A stretch of DNA of 64,000 bases from Actinostola sp. cb2023 (lineage: Eukaryota > Cnidaria > Anthozoa > Actiniaria > Actinostolidae), in NCBI GenBank assembly GCA_033675265.1, contig JAUJYZ010000103.1, forward strand, positions 150,611-214,610, in the 5' to 3' direction. Position numbers and translations under genes: made by a program. Shown here in pieces: positions 50,759 to 62,695 of this stretch. How positions within the stretch are numbered: position 1 is the stretch's first letter; each line of letters begins with the position of its first letter. The notes beneath the pieces were generated by a model. The model searched no databases. It was not told the origin of the DNA and saw only the letters and a program-made list of their open reading frames with translations.

Positions 50759-51283
50759 TTTTTACTCGTCTATGTATAGTTGGATAATAAATGTACGTAT
50801 CGAGTTTCAAGATTATGTACTTACAGTATTGACTGAGTGGGAGGGCCAGACGGGAAAATATTTGGCTCTCGGTCATTCTGTACGGACCTTTTGTTGTTGA
50901 ATAAAAACTTCACATTTGTGGCCAAATTCATTCCATACAAGACTAGTTGTCATTTGATACTTAATGCTCTCTTCAACAAACGAGTGCGTCGCTACACAGA
51001 GCGCCCGTTCATCTCTTAATCAAGCGTATGACACGGAATAAAAAAAACACCATTATACAACAAGGATAATGGGATTTTTATGACGTGGCAGTTAGTTCTT
51101 AGCTGGCTATGTTCCCAACTATCTGATGTAATGGTAAGAGCTCGAGAGGTATGGAATTTCAAAACCTGCTGATTGGCCAAACCAATCATGTGAGATTAGA
51201 ACATGTGGAACTCGGATTATGTAAGGGCTGTCGTATCAATCACGCGTCCCTTTCCTCGTTCACATTGGTACAACCCTTTGCAA

Positions 51284-51504
51284 AAATTCTGTAAATCAAG
51301 TATATCAGTATATCCATATCGGGTGCATTATGATGATGTTTCACGCAAGCAACATTGGTGAAACTCTAGAATGTTATGTAATTTAGTCTCTAGTTTGTTG
51401 TTTGTAAGTCTCTACTGCATATTTTGTGGAAAAACTCTAAAATAGTATTACCCATAATGCACCCGATATATGGATATACTGACATACTTGATTTACATAA
51501 TTTT
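51284..51504. mobile_element. ~220-bp MITE with 50-bp arms
   Basis: AAATCAAGTATATCAGTATA and GGGTGCATTATG on the left are repeated in inverted order on the right (CATAATGCACCC; GATATACTGACATACTTGAT). Non-coding. Confidence 0.8.
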
Positions 51505-51804
51505 TGCAATTTGCAATCAAGTATAAGAATTCTTCACTGAAAAGAAAATGTTATGCATTTTATCATGTGACCCTTTCATATGGACCATTTTGGTACTAAA
51601 ATCATTCACAGCCAAGGAAAAGTGAACACGAACGCGCGATTACACTATAAGAAGTATAAAAAGACGCATTTCATCGTAAATGTATTTATACCTGTAATGA
51701 CTATCATTTCCATGGGAGAGGGGGGGGGGGGTACTTAATACGAATTTGTACGGACCAGCACCAAAAATCTTCCGGAAGTGCCCGAGTAATAAGAGTATAT
51801 TTGT

Positions 51805-52100
51805 ATGCGCGAGTCTTACTTTGATGGGTTTCCTCTGGTTTAGAACGCGCGCTCGCTATGATGTTGGGCCGCGCTCCCTGTGTGCTTACCGCAAGAAGCG
51901 CCCACAACAAGTGTTTCACTATGCACTCTCTGCGGGCTCGTCTTGCGGGACGCACACATTGACCCCATAATACTTTAATTAGCACAGGAAGCCCAATGTA
52001 ATACGTATTGCGCCCACGGTCTACCAAAGGAAACTCATAAAAAGACGCCAATATATTTTTATTAATTATTTAATAGCCTCGGAAGCAATGCTTGGGCTGC
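51805..52100. mobile_element. Copy of the fold-back family
   Basis: GATGGGTTTCCTCTGGTTTA, GTTGGGCCGCGCTCCCTGTG and the mirrored AGGAAGCCCAATG, GGAAACTCATAAAAAGACGC define the arms around a GCGGG centre. Matches the layout at 25,920-26,750 but is shorter. Confidence 0.65.
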
Positions 52101-52189
52101 CTACGCTACAAGCTCGTCGTTCAATAACTCGGCAGTCTCACTCAGCAATATCCGAGCCTTCGATGTATCTAAGCGGCCGAAACAGGGCG

Positions 52190-52284
52190 CATGCGCATTA
52201 GAAGCCGCTTTGACGTTTGAAGTCAAAGAACGACGACAACGAACGGTCTGCATTTTTAGACTTGGGCCTTCCACAGGAATCCCG
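52190..52284 (-). mobile_element. Helentron-like 5' end, minus strand
   Basis: Read on the minus strand: ACTCGGGATTCCTGTGGAAG, then CTAAAAATG, with GCGCATGCGCCCTGT further in. It aligns with the first ~90 bp of element 3. Confidence 0.55.
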
Positions 52285-52492
52285 AGTAAGGGCAAAGAAA
52301 AAGAACCGCGCTAATAGGCGACTTGCATGATGGCGTCATATACTACAAGTACTAGAATGCTTTGCCCATTTTCTTTTGTTAGATAATTAGTACCAATTGT
52401 CTTACTATTCTCATGAGCGAATACAAATCTGAAAGAAAATTTCCCAAAGCATTCTGGTACTTGAAGACGAAATAACCCCACGTTAGAATATA

Positions 52493-53417
52493 GTCATACT
52501 CACTCGACCAATCAGCGCCCAGCATTTGTGCGCTCTATATCTCATAAAGTAACAAATAGGGCTTAAACAATGGACTCATTAGTATTCTCTATATAGAGAA
52601 TACTAATAAAGCTCTTTGTTTTCTTTTGTTACAAAGCCTTATTAGTATTCTCTATATAGGGAATACTAATGACTAACTTAGAGAATACTAGAGTGCAAAT
52701 ATTATATCCATGAAATAGTTAACTAACTAAATAGTACTAATAAATAGCGCCAAATTCTTTATCATTGTTGTCGTTGGCTCTTATTTCACGGATATAATAT
52801 TTGCACTCTAATATTTAACGTGTACTAAACTATATACAAACATATTCTAATGCAATTTTAGTTTAATCTCGACAGTTATTAGATTTATACATGAATACTG
52901 ATACATGAGAAATACAGATCATAACCCGGGCTATGCTAAATACTAAAGAAACGTAGCGAGTCACTTACTGTTCAAAATGAAATCACAAACGAGTTTCTCG
53001 GCCATGTTCTACAAGAAGTGTAGATGTACGGATATTCATCAGTCATCCAAGTTCTCCGTATGATTATTGCGATATAGTTAGCCCAATCCGCTTTCAATAT
53101 ATTAAATGTCCACATCGTGCTTGAGTTTTCTTTGGTGTCCATTATTTCACTCATTTTTCAATTTCGTCCGTTCTAACTGGTTTGAAGAAACTTTGAGATT
53201 TCTGCTCTTCATTTCCACAACAAATACCGGTGATTTCTAGCGTTGCAAGCTTCGTATTTAAAAGCCTCAAGCTATCCATCGGATATTCATCTTCACTCCA
53301 CTGAAGTCACACGCAACTGACTACAGCAAGCGTATTTGCAATTGAAATCAGTATTCCTTTGGGAAAGCAACTGACATGCAGCCAAAGAATACTCTCGTGA
53401 GTATGACTATATTCTAA
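52493..53417. mobile_element. ~925-bp TIR element with nested palindromes
   Basis: Ends TTAGAATATAGTCATACTCA and the complement TGAGTATGACTATATTCTAA. Inside are two nearly identical 30-bp palindromes (52,578-52,607 and 52,641-52,670; ATTAGTATTCTCTATATAGA core) and an inner MITE (about 52,690-52,812; arms AGTGCAAATATTATATCC). A 60-codon minus-strand frame at 52,972-53,154 has no recognisable domain. Confidence 0.65.
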
Positions 53418-53460
53418 AACCTTACTTACAACACACTTCAACCACTACAGAAAAATCTGA

Positions 53461-53530
53461 GCCCAAGATGGGAAACGAACCCACAACCTGCCGTTTTTCT
53501 AGACGGTTGCTCTACGACTGAGATACTGGC
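53461..53530 (-). tRNA. tRNA-like sequence (tRNA pseudogene or SINE head)
   Basis: On the minus strand a CTCAGTCGTAGAGC A-box-like segment is followed after ~30 bases by GGTTCGTTTCC, a B-box match. An anticodon-like arm (CCGT...ACGG) is present, but the acceptor stem pairs at only the outer three positions. This is likely a dead tRNA-derived repeat rather than a functional tRNA. Confidence 0.4.
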
Positions 53531-53601
53531 CTGGACACTATGATTATCTGAGGGTTGAGTGTGATATAGCACTGAATACATCAGTTATTAATGTCAGAAT
53601 T

Positions 53602-56530
53602 ATGTACTTGTAGTAAAACAACGTCATAGTGCAAGTCGCCCGTTTGGCAATTTTATACAAAACACTAATAATCAGACGCAATTCTGAGTCATCTCGTCCG
53701 CGCTATCCAGTAGTACAGATTTCAGATTTTTTTTCAGATTTTTATTCCATTTACACCATTTTTTTTACAATATGAATTAATACACAAGTACACAAGTAGC
53801 TTCGCAGTCAACGAGGGAGAGTAAAGTCGGATATTGTAACTGTTGTTATGGAAATTTCTGGACAAACACAGTCCTCTGGTTAAAGTGTATATGACACGAA
53901 TTTTTTTCTTTTGAAAATCGATTACATATGAAGTGAATAGTGGGATGGTTCAGTATTTTGTGATTTGAGCTTCGCATTGGCGAGTTATAAAGCTTTGAAA
54001 TCGTGATATGCTAATTCGGTGACGTCAGAGTGGGTTTTGCCGAAACTTATTTGTATTTTTCCAAGCAGTACTCTTTTCTAAAATAGAAAAACAAAATGAA
54101 CATCATGTATATCAATTGTAGAAAACTTTTTGCCAGATTAAAAAAATTCAATAATTTGAACAATGGCGCTTTTTTGTATAATAAATTAAACCCACTCTGA
54201 CGTCACCGAATTACCATATCACGATTTCAATCCTTTATAACTCGCCAATGCGAAGCTCAAATCACAAAATACTGAACCATCCCACTATTCACTTCATATG
54301 TAATCGATTTTCAAAAGAAAACATTTCGTGTCATATACACTTTAAGTACAGTGATCGGGAATCGATACTCTTTGTTATGTTTTCATTGTTCTTTATCTTT
54401 TAGATACAAAAAATATATATCCTCCACCACCTCCCCCAACCCTGAACTAGATGCTTAGTTTAAATATTGAAAATCAACAAATATATCAATAAATAAAGAA
54501 GAACATCCGTAAACCAACCTTTCCATTTCCTATAGTTTTTTCTGGTGAGTGGATGCGTTCATGTGCTCTACAATTACTGCTATATTTCAATGTTTTACTA
54601 CGATGCATACACTTGTGTAGAATTTTCTCCTGAATGGATGCGTTCATGTGTTCTACAATTAATGTTATCTTTAAATGTCTTACTACAATGCTTACACGTG
54701 TATGGCTTTTCTCCTGAATGGATGCGTTCATGTGTTTTACAACTACTGGTATGTCTAAAAGTCTTACTACAATGCTTACACTTGTATAGTTTTTCTCCTG
54801 AGTGGATACGTTCATGACTTCTACAATCACTGCTATCTGAAAATGTTTTACTACAATGCTTACACTTGTATGGCTTTTCTCCTGAATGGATGCGTTCATG
54901 ACTTCTACAATTACTGTTATCTTTAAATGTCTTACTACAATGCTTACACTTGTATGGCTTTTCTCCTGAATGGATGCGTTCATGTGTTCTACAACTACTG
55001 CTCCGACTAAATGTCTTACTACAATGCTTACACTTGTATGGCTTTTCTCCTGAATGGATGCGTTCATGTGTTCTACAACTACTGCTCCGACTAAATGTCT
55101 TACTACAATGCTTACACTTGTATGGCTTTTCTCCTGAATGGATGCGTTCATGACGACTACAATCACTGCTATTTGAAAATGTTTTACTACAATGCTTACA
55201 CTTGTATGGCTTTTCTCCTGAATGGATGCGTTCATGTGTTTTACAACCACTGCTATGTCTAAATGTCTTACTACAATGCTTACACTTGAATGGTTTTTCT
55301 CCTGAATGGATGCGTTCATGCGTTATACACTGACTGCTCTGTCTAAATGTCTTACTACAATGCTTACACTTGAATGGTTTTTCGTCTGAATGGATACGTT
55401 CATGCGTTATACACGGACTGCTCTGTCTAAATGTCTTACTACAATGCTTACACTTGAATGGTTTTTCGTCTGAATGGATACGTTCATGCTTTCTACACTG
55501 ACCAATCTGTCTAAATGTCTTACTACAATGCTTACACTTGAATGGTTTTTCGTCTGAATGGATACGTTCATGCGTTATACACGGACTGCTCTGTCTAAAT
55601 GTCTTACTACAATGCTTACACTTGAATGGTTTTTCGTCTGAATGGATACGTTCATGCGTTCTATACTGACCAATCTGTCTAAATGTCTTACTACAATGCT
55701 TACATTTGAATGGTTTTTCGTCTGAATGGATACGTTCATGCGTTATACACTGACTGCTCTGTCTAAATGTCTTACTACAATGCTTACATTTGAATGGTTT
55801 TTCTCCTGAGTGGATGCGTTCATGCACTGTACAAGTATTCTTGTATCTAAATGTCTTGTTACAGTGACTGCAGTGATATTTCTTTGTAATTACTTCAGCA
55901 GGGCAGTCATTTTGACCACTTGGAATTTCAAATGTTTCACCAGGCAATGGATGAGAAACACTGCTTCGTGACCTCAGATTATATTTTGATGCTTTGCATA
56001 TTGGATTTCCTTCATCTGTTCTATCTTCATCGGTGCAGTTTATCTCTGCTTCAATTTCATTCACTGTGTTGTCTAAGCTCCCGCATGCACCATCAGTCTC
56101 ATTAGAATTACTTGATACTCTTCGTGCTGTCACTTCATTGTCATCTACATCAACATCATCCATAAACACATTGGTGTCATCAATTACACTGGTCTGCTCA
56201 CTTCCTCCTGGTACTTCTCTTACCAGATTACTCTCTTGCAAGAAAGAACCATTCTCTGCATACATGGACGTACATCCATTACTACAGCCAGTATCATCAG
56301 TCTGTATTGCTATACTGTTATTCTTGTTGGTTTGTAGCAACTCACCATCAATAGTTTCACCCATGCAATATTCCTAAAGAAACAATAAACAAGATAAACA
56401 AAGGTACAGTAAATGCTTGAAATAGTTCCCAGCTTGAAATACGTCCCACTGAACATTCTAGTACCCAGAGCCCACACCTCATTTGGTATGTCGTCAATGA
56501 AGAGTGGGCTCTGGATACGAGAATGCCCCA
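53602..56530. repeat. Segmental duplication, copy B
   Basis: Collinear with 9620-9850 plus 12,246-15,250. At 53,830-53,840 the sequence goes straight across the position where copy A holds the 2.3-kb fold-back transposon plus ~75 bp. Contains the palindromic MITE copy (53,880-54,345) and zinc-finger gene copy B. Confidence 0.85.
54598..56364 (-). CDS. C2H2 zinc-finger protein, copy B (588 aa)
   Basis: Acidic N-terminus (~1-165; same MGETIDGELLQTNKNN start as copy A) followed by 15 uninterrupted C2H2 fingers with [10 protein letters not shown] or [10 protein letters not shown] linkers. Almost every finger has Cys at the helix core position usually occupied by Leu (pattern F-x5-C-x2-H); one has Tyr. 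Helix contact residues vary between fingers (RQSSQCIT, RQIGQCRK, SRSSSCRT, KDNSNCRS), as expected for sequence-specific DNA binding. The frame ends SGENSTQVYAS. Just beyond, in another frame (54,486-54,600), lies one more finger whose first Cys pair has become CMHRS, so the last finger has been lost by a frameshift. The ATG follows the acceptor TTTATTGTTTCTTTAG. Target unknown. Confidence 0.8.
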   Translation of the reverse strand: MGETIDGELLQTNKNNSIAIQTDDTGCSNGCTSMYAENGSFLQESNLVREVPGGSEQTSVIDDTNVFMDDVDVDDNEVTARRVSSNSNETDGACGSLDNTVNEIEAEINCTDEDRTDEGNPICKASKYNLRSRSSVSHPLPGETFEIPSGQNDCPAEVITKKYHCSHCNKTFRYKNTCTVHERIHSGEKPFKCKHCSKTFRQSSQCITHERIHSDEKPFKCKHCSKTFRQIGQYRTHERIHSDEKPFKCKHCSKTFRQSSPCITHERIHSDEKPFKCKHCSKTFRQIGQCRKHERIHSDEKPFKCKHCSKTFRQSSPCITHERIHSDEKPFKCKHCSKTFRQSSQCITHERIHSGEKPFKCKHCSKTFRHSSGCKTHERIHSGEKPYKCKHCSKTFSNSSDCSRHERIHSGEKPYKCKHCSKTFSRSSSCRTHERIHSGEKPYKCKHCSKTFSRSSSCRTHERIHSGEKPYKCKHCSKTFKDNSNCRSHERIHSGEKPYKCKHCSKTFSDSSDCRSHERIHSGEKLYKCKHCSKTFRHTSSCKTHERIHSGEKPYTCKHCSKTFKDNINCRTHERIHSGENSTQVYAS

Positions 56531-57144
56531 CTGAGGCGAACAATATTAAATAACTGTCCCCACCCCTCCACCCAAGAGAGAAATAATGAATGTACAGATG
56601 TTATGTTTTATTTATTTATTTATTTTCTTAGTGGCACAGCATATCTTTGGAAGCTCGCAAGGCTGAACCATATCTGTGCATAATAAAGATTACTGAATAA
56701 TTACTCGTACCCAGGCCTTTGACCGTCACGAGTTGAAAAACACCGGCCGAAAACCACTAAATACGCCTCAAAGCCTCAAATGCAAGTATTTGAAGAACAA
56801 GGTAGAAAAGTGAGGCTTTCTAGAAGCGAAAATCAAACTCATATACAAACTCCACGGCATGGTTCGTACAATTTTTACAAGACAAAAATCGAGGACTATT
56901 CAAGGACTTTACAAGGTCAAATGTTCCATTTTCAAGGACAACTACATTTGTATATAGCAAGTATATAGCAAGTTTATTATTAGCAAAGTGTCATATTTTA
57001 TAGCTAAACTACGTCACACGTGACCAGTAATTCGAACATTTGAAATCAACATCACAAGTAACGGTTTGAACATTTCAAAGTCCAACGGAATCTCTTACAG
57101 ACCACTAAATATTTTCTCTAAAACGTTCAGAAGCGAATGACTTG
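56531..57144. other. No gene recognised
   Basis: Upstream flank of zinc-finger copy B. 56,533-56,560 (GAACAATATTAAATAA) is shared with the third copy near 22,985. A TTTA tract lies at 56,608-56,625. No coding evidence. Confidence 0.4.
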
Positions 57145-57843
57145 CTCTACCAGCTCAAAGTCAAAGAGCCAAACAAACAAACAAAGTCAAAGAAACAAAC
57201 AAACAAACAAAGTCAATGAGCCAAACAAACAAACAAAGTCAAAGAGCCAAACAAGCAAACAAAGTAAAAGAGCCAAACAAACAAACAAAGTCAAAGAGGC
57301 AAATAAACAAACAAAGTCAAACAAACAAACAAACAAACAAAGTCAATGAGCCAAACAAACAAACAAAGTCAATGAGCCAAACAAGCAAATAAAGTCAAAG
57401 AGCCGCCAAACAAACAAACAACGTCAAAGAGCCAAACAAACAAACAAAGCCAAAGAGCCAAACAAACAAACAAAGTAAAAGAGCCAAACAAACAAACAAA
57501 GTCAAAGAAACAAACAAAGTCAAAGAGCCAAACGAACAAAGTCAAAGAAACAAACAAAGTCAAAGAGACAAAGAAGCAAACAAAGTCAGAGCCAAAGAAA
57601 CAAACAAAGTCAAAGAAACAAACAAAGTCAAAGAAACAAACAAAGTCAAAGAAACAAACAAAGTCAAAGAAACAAACAAAGTCAATGAGCCAAACAAACA
57701 AACAAAGTCAAAGAGCCAAACAAACAAACAACGTCAAAGAGCCAAACAAGCAAACAAAGTCAAAGAGCCAAACAAACAAACAAAGTCAAAGAGCCAAACA
57801 AACAAACAAAGTAAAAGAGCCAAACAAACAAACAACGTCAAAG
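57145..57843. repeat. 22-bp minisatellite, second array
   Basis: Same AAAGTCAAAGAGCCAAACAAAC-type unit as 15,255-16,145; Lys/Gln/Asn-rich frames over it are artefacts. It is split from the short piece at 61,604-61,885 by a 3.76-kb insertion. Confidence 0.9.
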
Positions 57844-60800
57844 CAGGAGCCCATTACTAGGAGCCTTCCTCTCCTATAATAGGTTTTGTGTGACATCAAA
57901 TGCACAAATTGGGCTAAAAATAGAACACTCATTTAAAAATCCGCGCGATTAACCAATCATGTCGCGTCTTACACAATAGGAATTTGACGTCAGATTCAAC
58001 ACTGCTAGCTTTGCTTTCAATGTCGGCCGAAAGCGTACCGTGTAGTTCCAGTGATTCTAAAAAAAGAATCAGAATCTAGTGAAATTTCAGATCAGTTTCG
58101 TCGTTTGCCGACTTCAGTACTTCATCATTGCCAGAAATATGGGACAAGATGGCCGTCGCGCATGCGTTTTACGGCACAAAAAATGCAAAATGGTTGCCGT
58201 TCTGTATAAGAAAATGTATGGGAAAAATTGACTTTTCAGAATTTGTAGCGTTCAGAGGTTTAACACACTCGTTGCACATCTAGAAAGTATTAAGGTATCT
58301 ATCAATCGTTGCACTCACCATATTACCGATCTACAACGAAGACCAGGTTTTCGGCCCGAGCAGTTTGTTTTCTTCACATTGAAGCTACCAGATTTCCCAT
58401 ACATTTACTGTAAGATCGAACAACCCTACGCAGTTATCGGTCAGTTTGAGGTAGTAGGCCTTGACACAGCAGAAGTGCACATCTCGATGCCAGTAAAACA
58501 CTGTTTAGTGTGTTCAAATCGCCGATAAAATATGTTATATCGCAATTCCATCTTCCGCCCGAAAGCTCTGAACTTTAGGTACAAATAAATGGTAAAGACG
58601 CCATGTTGAGATCTAGTTTTGAGTCAGAACGAGCCAAAAACTTCGCTATATCTCAACCATCCGCCATTTTCCTGTTTACATGAGTTCTTAGTGCATTCTG
58701 GGATTGCACACAGGGAGTCCGAGAGCGTGAAGGGTTAAATTTCGATGTATTTTCGTGTATACCCTCTATTTCTGTGTTGGGCTTCCTGTGTCATATTTTG
58801 ATCGACCGTTGGAAAATAAAGTCAGTCTTTTTGATATTTTGAAGTTCTAAAATCGCTTTCTAAACAAAGATGAACGCTAATTAAGATCTGTATGTCATTT
58901 ATTTAGCAATTAGAACTGTTTTTAGCGAGTTTTGGGACAAAATGCTGAGCCCGAGGAAACCGCTGGCTAATGTCCCATATTTCTGGCAATGTCAAGCGAG
59001 GAAGAACAATGAAAACATTAAAAACAAAACAAAAAGGCAACTCCAGATATTATTATTTATATCAAAACTTCAAGTGCGAGAACTTCTAAAAACAAAGCTA
59101 CTAGTTAAAAAGGCCAGTTCAAAACCCGGCCAAAAAACGAACATCTTCTGCTCTTTCTGAGAAGGAATTCAACGATCTGGTATCGTGGATAATCTCTTAC
59201 GAAGAACCTAATTAAACTTGTGCAGGACTAGCAGTGAGAACCAAGCTAATGAATATTCCAAACCGCCGGTGTGTTTTGCTAATTAGCAATTGTTATCTGA
59301 AACGCAGCAAAATGAATCACGAACTTTGAAGTAGGATTTTGTCGAAAATTCTCGACATTGACACAAAGTTCCTTCTAAAACAGCGACGCAAAGCATGTCG
59401 GTCGACGGAGAGTCTTTATGCCTCTAAATAGCTTACAGTCTTGCTGGGGGGAAATTGCCCGGTTACCTACTCTATTCAGTTCCGATTATCGGTTTCTAAA
59501 AACGCCGTGTCGCGAATGTATCACACAATGCAATTAACTGAAACATGTTATTTTATTGAGGATTTACAGTGTTGCAAAGTAAATACAATCAGTACAAATA
59601 ACGTACTTACAACAGTCAAATGAAATCATTCTGCTCTAATTGTCAAACTTATTCCCCAAATGTATGATACAATGTCAGATAGTGCATGACACCACCTTGA
59701 AGTTTATTCGTAATATTTGTTACCCACTTGGATGCGGAACGCAATTTGTTCTTTACTAGGATAATGCTGGCACATTTGAGGGTTAAAATCAAAATGACAA
59801 AGAATTGATTATTATGGTAGTTCAACCGCACTGAGCGAGACTGCAACGAAGGCTTACAAGGCTGTAGTAAAAATGAAACACCTCATCTTTACTGAAAGTT
59901 TAAAAAAAAGAGTGTTAGTATTGTAGTATGCTCGCGGGTCGATATTGAACAATAACAATATCAATCACAACAACTAGACATAAACTGTCAAAGAACTTCT
60001 AGCCGTTCATTTTCTATATTTTAAAAAACTGGCACGTTGTGATTTGTGGAGAAGAAAACAATATCCTATGTTTTTTGTTTGTTTTTGTTATTAAAAACTA
60101 ATAATATAATATGTCGGTTCTTATATAGCGCATTTCACATTGTCTCAATGCGCTTTACAACCGATGGAGGACTTTTTCGGGCTGCATATGAAAGGCGCCT
60201 ACGGCAGCCGAGCATCTTACAATCATGAGGAGTTAGTACGTTAGTGTGTTATGCCTCCAATTTGAAGTAGGCTGTTGAACCGTGTAACAATCCCCTACTC
60301 TTACGAAGAGTTCAACAGGTTCTTTAATGTCCCCCGTGAAACAGGTTAGATTAGGGTCGGGAGACAGGACCTACGATTTAACGTCCTTAAACGAGAAGAC
60401 GTGAAGTTCTAACCATTTGCAGATGTAATTACAAAGGCAGCACCTTCTCCTCAATTATTTTAAGACCCTGAGTAATGGTCCGGCCGGGACTTGAACCACG
60501 AACCTCCCGCACAATAGACCGGTACTCAACCAACTGAGCCAACCGGACGGCGGTAATCTAATCTATCTGCCAATTACTTTTGCCATCGTTTTTGACATTT
60601 TATTTAAAGTGTATGCGAACTATATTTTTTATTTTGAAAACCAATTACATACGGTGAATACTGGGATGGTTCAGTAATTTATCGTGATATGGTAATTTGG
60701 TGACGTCAGTTTGTTTTTAATTTATATAGTATACAAAAGCGCCCTTGTGCAATGAGGGTTTATCATGTAATTTCAAAACTCACAGGACAAAAATATTATT

Positions 60801-61603
60801 ATCATAGCTGGAAAGAGCTCGTTGAAATTAGTAAAAATGTGAAGTACAGTTTGGAAAAGTGAGGTACAGGGGAGCTTCTTTTTCTGTGGCCTGGATGAAG
60901 ATTTTATCGCATTTTTATTCAGCGGCTGATCTTGGAGTGCCGGCTTTCTTGCCTTCTTTGAACTGAAGACGCCTTTGGTGAAAGAACTTCGCATACACTC
61001 AGTGATAACGGCCTCTTGTTTTAGTGTTCTTTGCCGCTCTTTAAGGCACGGTTCGTCGGTTGAAAGTTTCAGTTGTTTTCGACTATCTTTCGGCGAAGAA
61101 GTTCTTTAGCAAAGTGCACATTTGTGTGGTTTAATTGTTATGTTGGCGCCGCTATCCAACTTTTGCTTCATCAGAGTCGAAATCATTGGAGAACGCTTCA
61201 TTCTTACGAAGACTAAATCATGAATCAAAAACCAACAAAAGAAAATTGATAAAACAAGAATAAACATATGAAGCGATCGGTATATTAAAGAACGTAGAAG
61301 AACTTTCGCGACAACGTGAGTCGCCAAACTAAAAGTCTGGCAGTATGTCAGTTTATTGATATATGTGATTCATTCATTGTACACAGTTGTCTCGTTCTTG
61401 TGCAAGGGAAAAATAGACTTGGACTTCCATGGATTAAGAATATCAATATTTTGGATCAAGTCCTCGCGTCTTCCGTTTGGCAGCTATTTTAGTTTTCAAT
61501 TTGAAATTCTTCGGAAATTTGCATATCTAAAATTAGCCCAATTTGTGCATTTGATGTCACATGAACCTATTACTAGAGGAAGGCTCCTAGTAATGGGCTC
61601 CTG
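57844..61603. mobile_element. 3.76-kb TIR element inserted in the minisatellite
   Basis: Left end CAGGAGCCCATTACTAGGAG, right end the complement; inverted similarity extends ~95 bp (TGTGACATCAAATGCACAAA). GTCAAAG lies on both sides (57,837-57,843 and 61,604-61,610), a possible 7-bp duplication, though the motif is part of the array unit. The interior has a perfect 20-bp inverted pair (CATTGCCAGAAATATGGGAC at ~58,128 and complement at ~58,968), a SINE (60,115-60,553) and a partial palindromic MITE (60,604-60,760), but no recognisable transposase. 58,942-59,160 is an open frame without domain. Confidence 0.7.
60115..60553 (-). mobile_element. tRNA-derived SINE
   Basis: The 5' end (minus strand, from ~60,545) is a tRNA-like head: GTCCGGTTGGCTCAGTTGGT (A-box) and GTGGTTCAAGTCCCGGCCGG (B-box), with a fully pairable acceptor stem (GTCCGGT/GCCGGAC). 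The anticodon stem has a mismatch. A ~350-bp body follows and ends in a GCGCTATATAAGAACCGACA tail with AT-rich sequence. Confidence 0.75.
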
Positions 61604-61626
61604 GTCAAAGAGACAAAAACAAATAA

Positions 61627-61627
<1 letters not shown>

Positions 61628-61677
<50 letters not shown>

Positions 61678-61731
61678 TAATAATAATAATAATAATAATA
61701 TAATAATAATAATAATAATAATAATAACTTA
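61628..61731. repeat. (ATA)n microsatellite
   Basis: About 100 bp of AAT/ATA triplets followed by ACTTACAAAGCGCTTATACAA, a GCGCTT motif like the tails of the SINE-type sequences; possibly the tail of a retroelement. Confidence 0.9.
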
Positions 61732-61789
61732 CAAAGCGCTTATACAAGTCGGTTCTAAGCGCTGATTACAATAAAAAGTACAATATGAA

Positions 61790-62440
61790 AAGAGTCAAAG
61801 AAACAAACAAAGTCAAAGAAACAAACAAAGTCAAAGAGCCAAACAAACAAACGAAGTCAAAGAGCCAAACAAACAAACAACTGTTAGTAGACAGTTTTTT
61901 TCAAGAGATGCGCATTACCCATTACAATCAGTTTCGTATACGTGTATTGTTGACGCCTATTGACGGTAGGTTTTGTAGCTTTGTACAATATTCTATTTTA
62001 ATAGTTTCTGTTATGTTATTTGTTGGAATCTTCTACAGGCATGTTACTGTGAAGTATGACGACTTTAGGGAGTGTACATACATGTATATGTTACTGATTA
62101 TGGTCATGTTATTGTAGTGAAACATGTGAAGTATGATGATGTATAGGGAGTGTAAATACATTTATCACATGACCCGTACGGCCCTGCTCGCACGCACGTG
62201 ATGGGGGCTGGACAGCTTTGCTCGAGCGGGCCAGAAGAACCCGCCCGGCCCTACTCGATGTTTACATCATTTGCGCGCGCTACATTTATTTGTTTTACAG
62301 GGTTTTTTTCATCCCTTTTTGTTACAAAAAACTGTGGATCATATGATAAATGCTTATTGTCAGGTCGGGCCGTACGGCATGACCTCGAGCCAATATTTTC
62401 CCGTCCAGACCTCCCACTCAGTCAATAAGTACATAGTATG
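61790..62440. repeat. Paralogous block with an unexpanded 58-bp repeat
   Basis: Same order as 15,255-22,240: short 22-bp minisatellite (61,790-61,885), unique segment with CGTATACGTG and GACGCCTATTGACGG (to ~62,035), about two diverged 58-bp units (62,036-62,157) and the right border ACATTTATCACATGACCCGT to CCCACTCAGTCAATAAGTAC. Confidence 0.85.
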
Positions 62441-62479
62441 TTACTGATCATGGTCATGGTAATCTATTTAACCCAGGTC

Positions 62480-62685
62480 TCATTTATTTAGCAAACGTCT
62501 ATTAAGCGGCCACCTCTATATAACAGCCATTTTGCAAAGGTTCCAATGTAGTTGGGTTCAACATACATTCCAACCTCTATTAAGCGACCAACCTCTATTA
62601 AGCGGCAACCCTCAGGACTTTGATAATTGGTCGCTTAATAGAGGTTGGCCGCTTAATAGAGGTTTGACAAAAATTAGCTAGAAAT
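62480..62685. repeat. CCTCTATTAAGCGG repeat
   Basis: Direct and inverted copies of AACCTCTATTAAGCG and its complement CGCTTAATAGAGGTTGG occur at least five times, forming a MITE-like hairpin cluster; degenerate relatives near 22,350-22,390. Confidence 0.7.
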
Positions 62686-62695
62686 TTCATTTTAT

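Noticed and set aside
53461..53530. Functional tRNA gene
   Set aside because: A- and B-box-like motifs exist but the acceptor stem does not pair; better seen as a tRNA-derived repeat.
60478..60553. Functional tRNA gene
   Set aside because: The acceptor stem pairs, but the anticodon stem is mismatched and the sequence continues into a SINE body.
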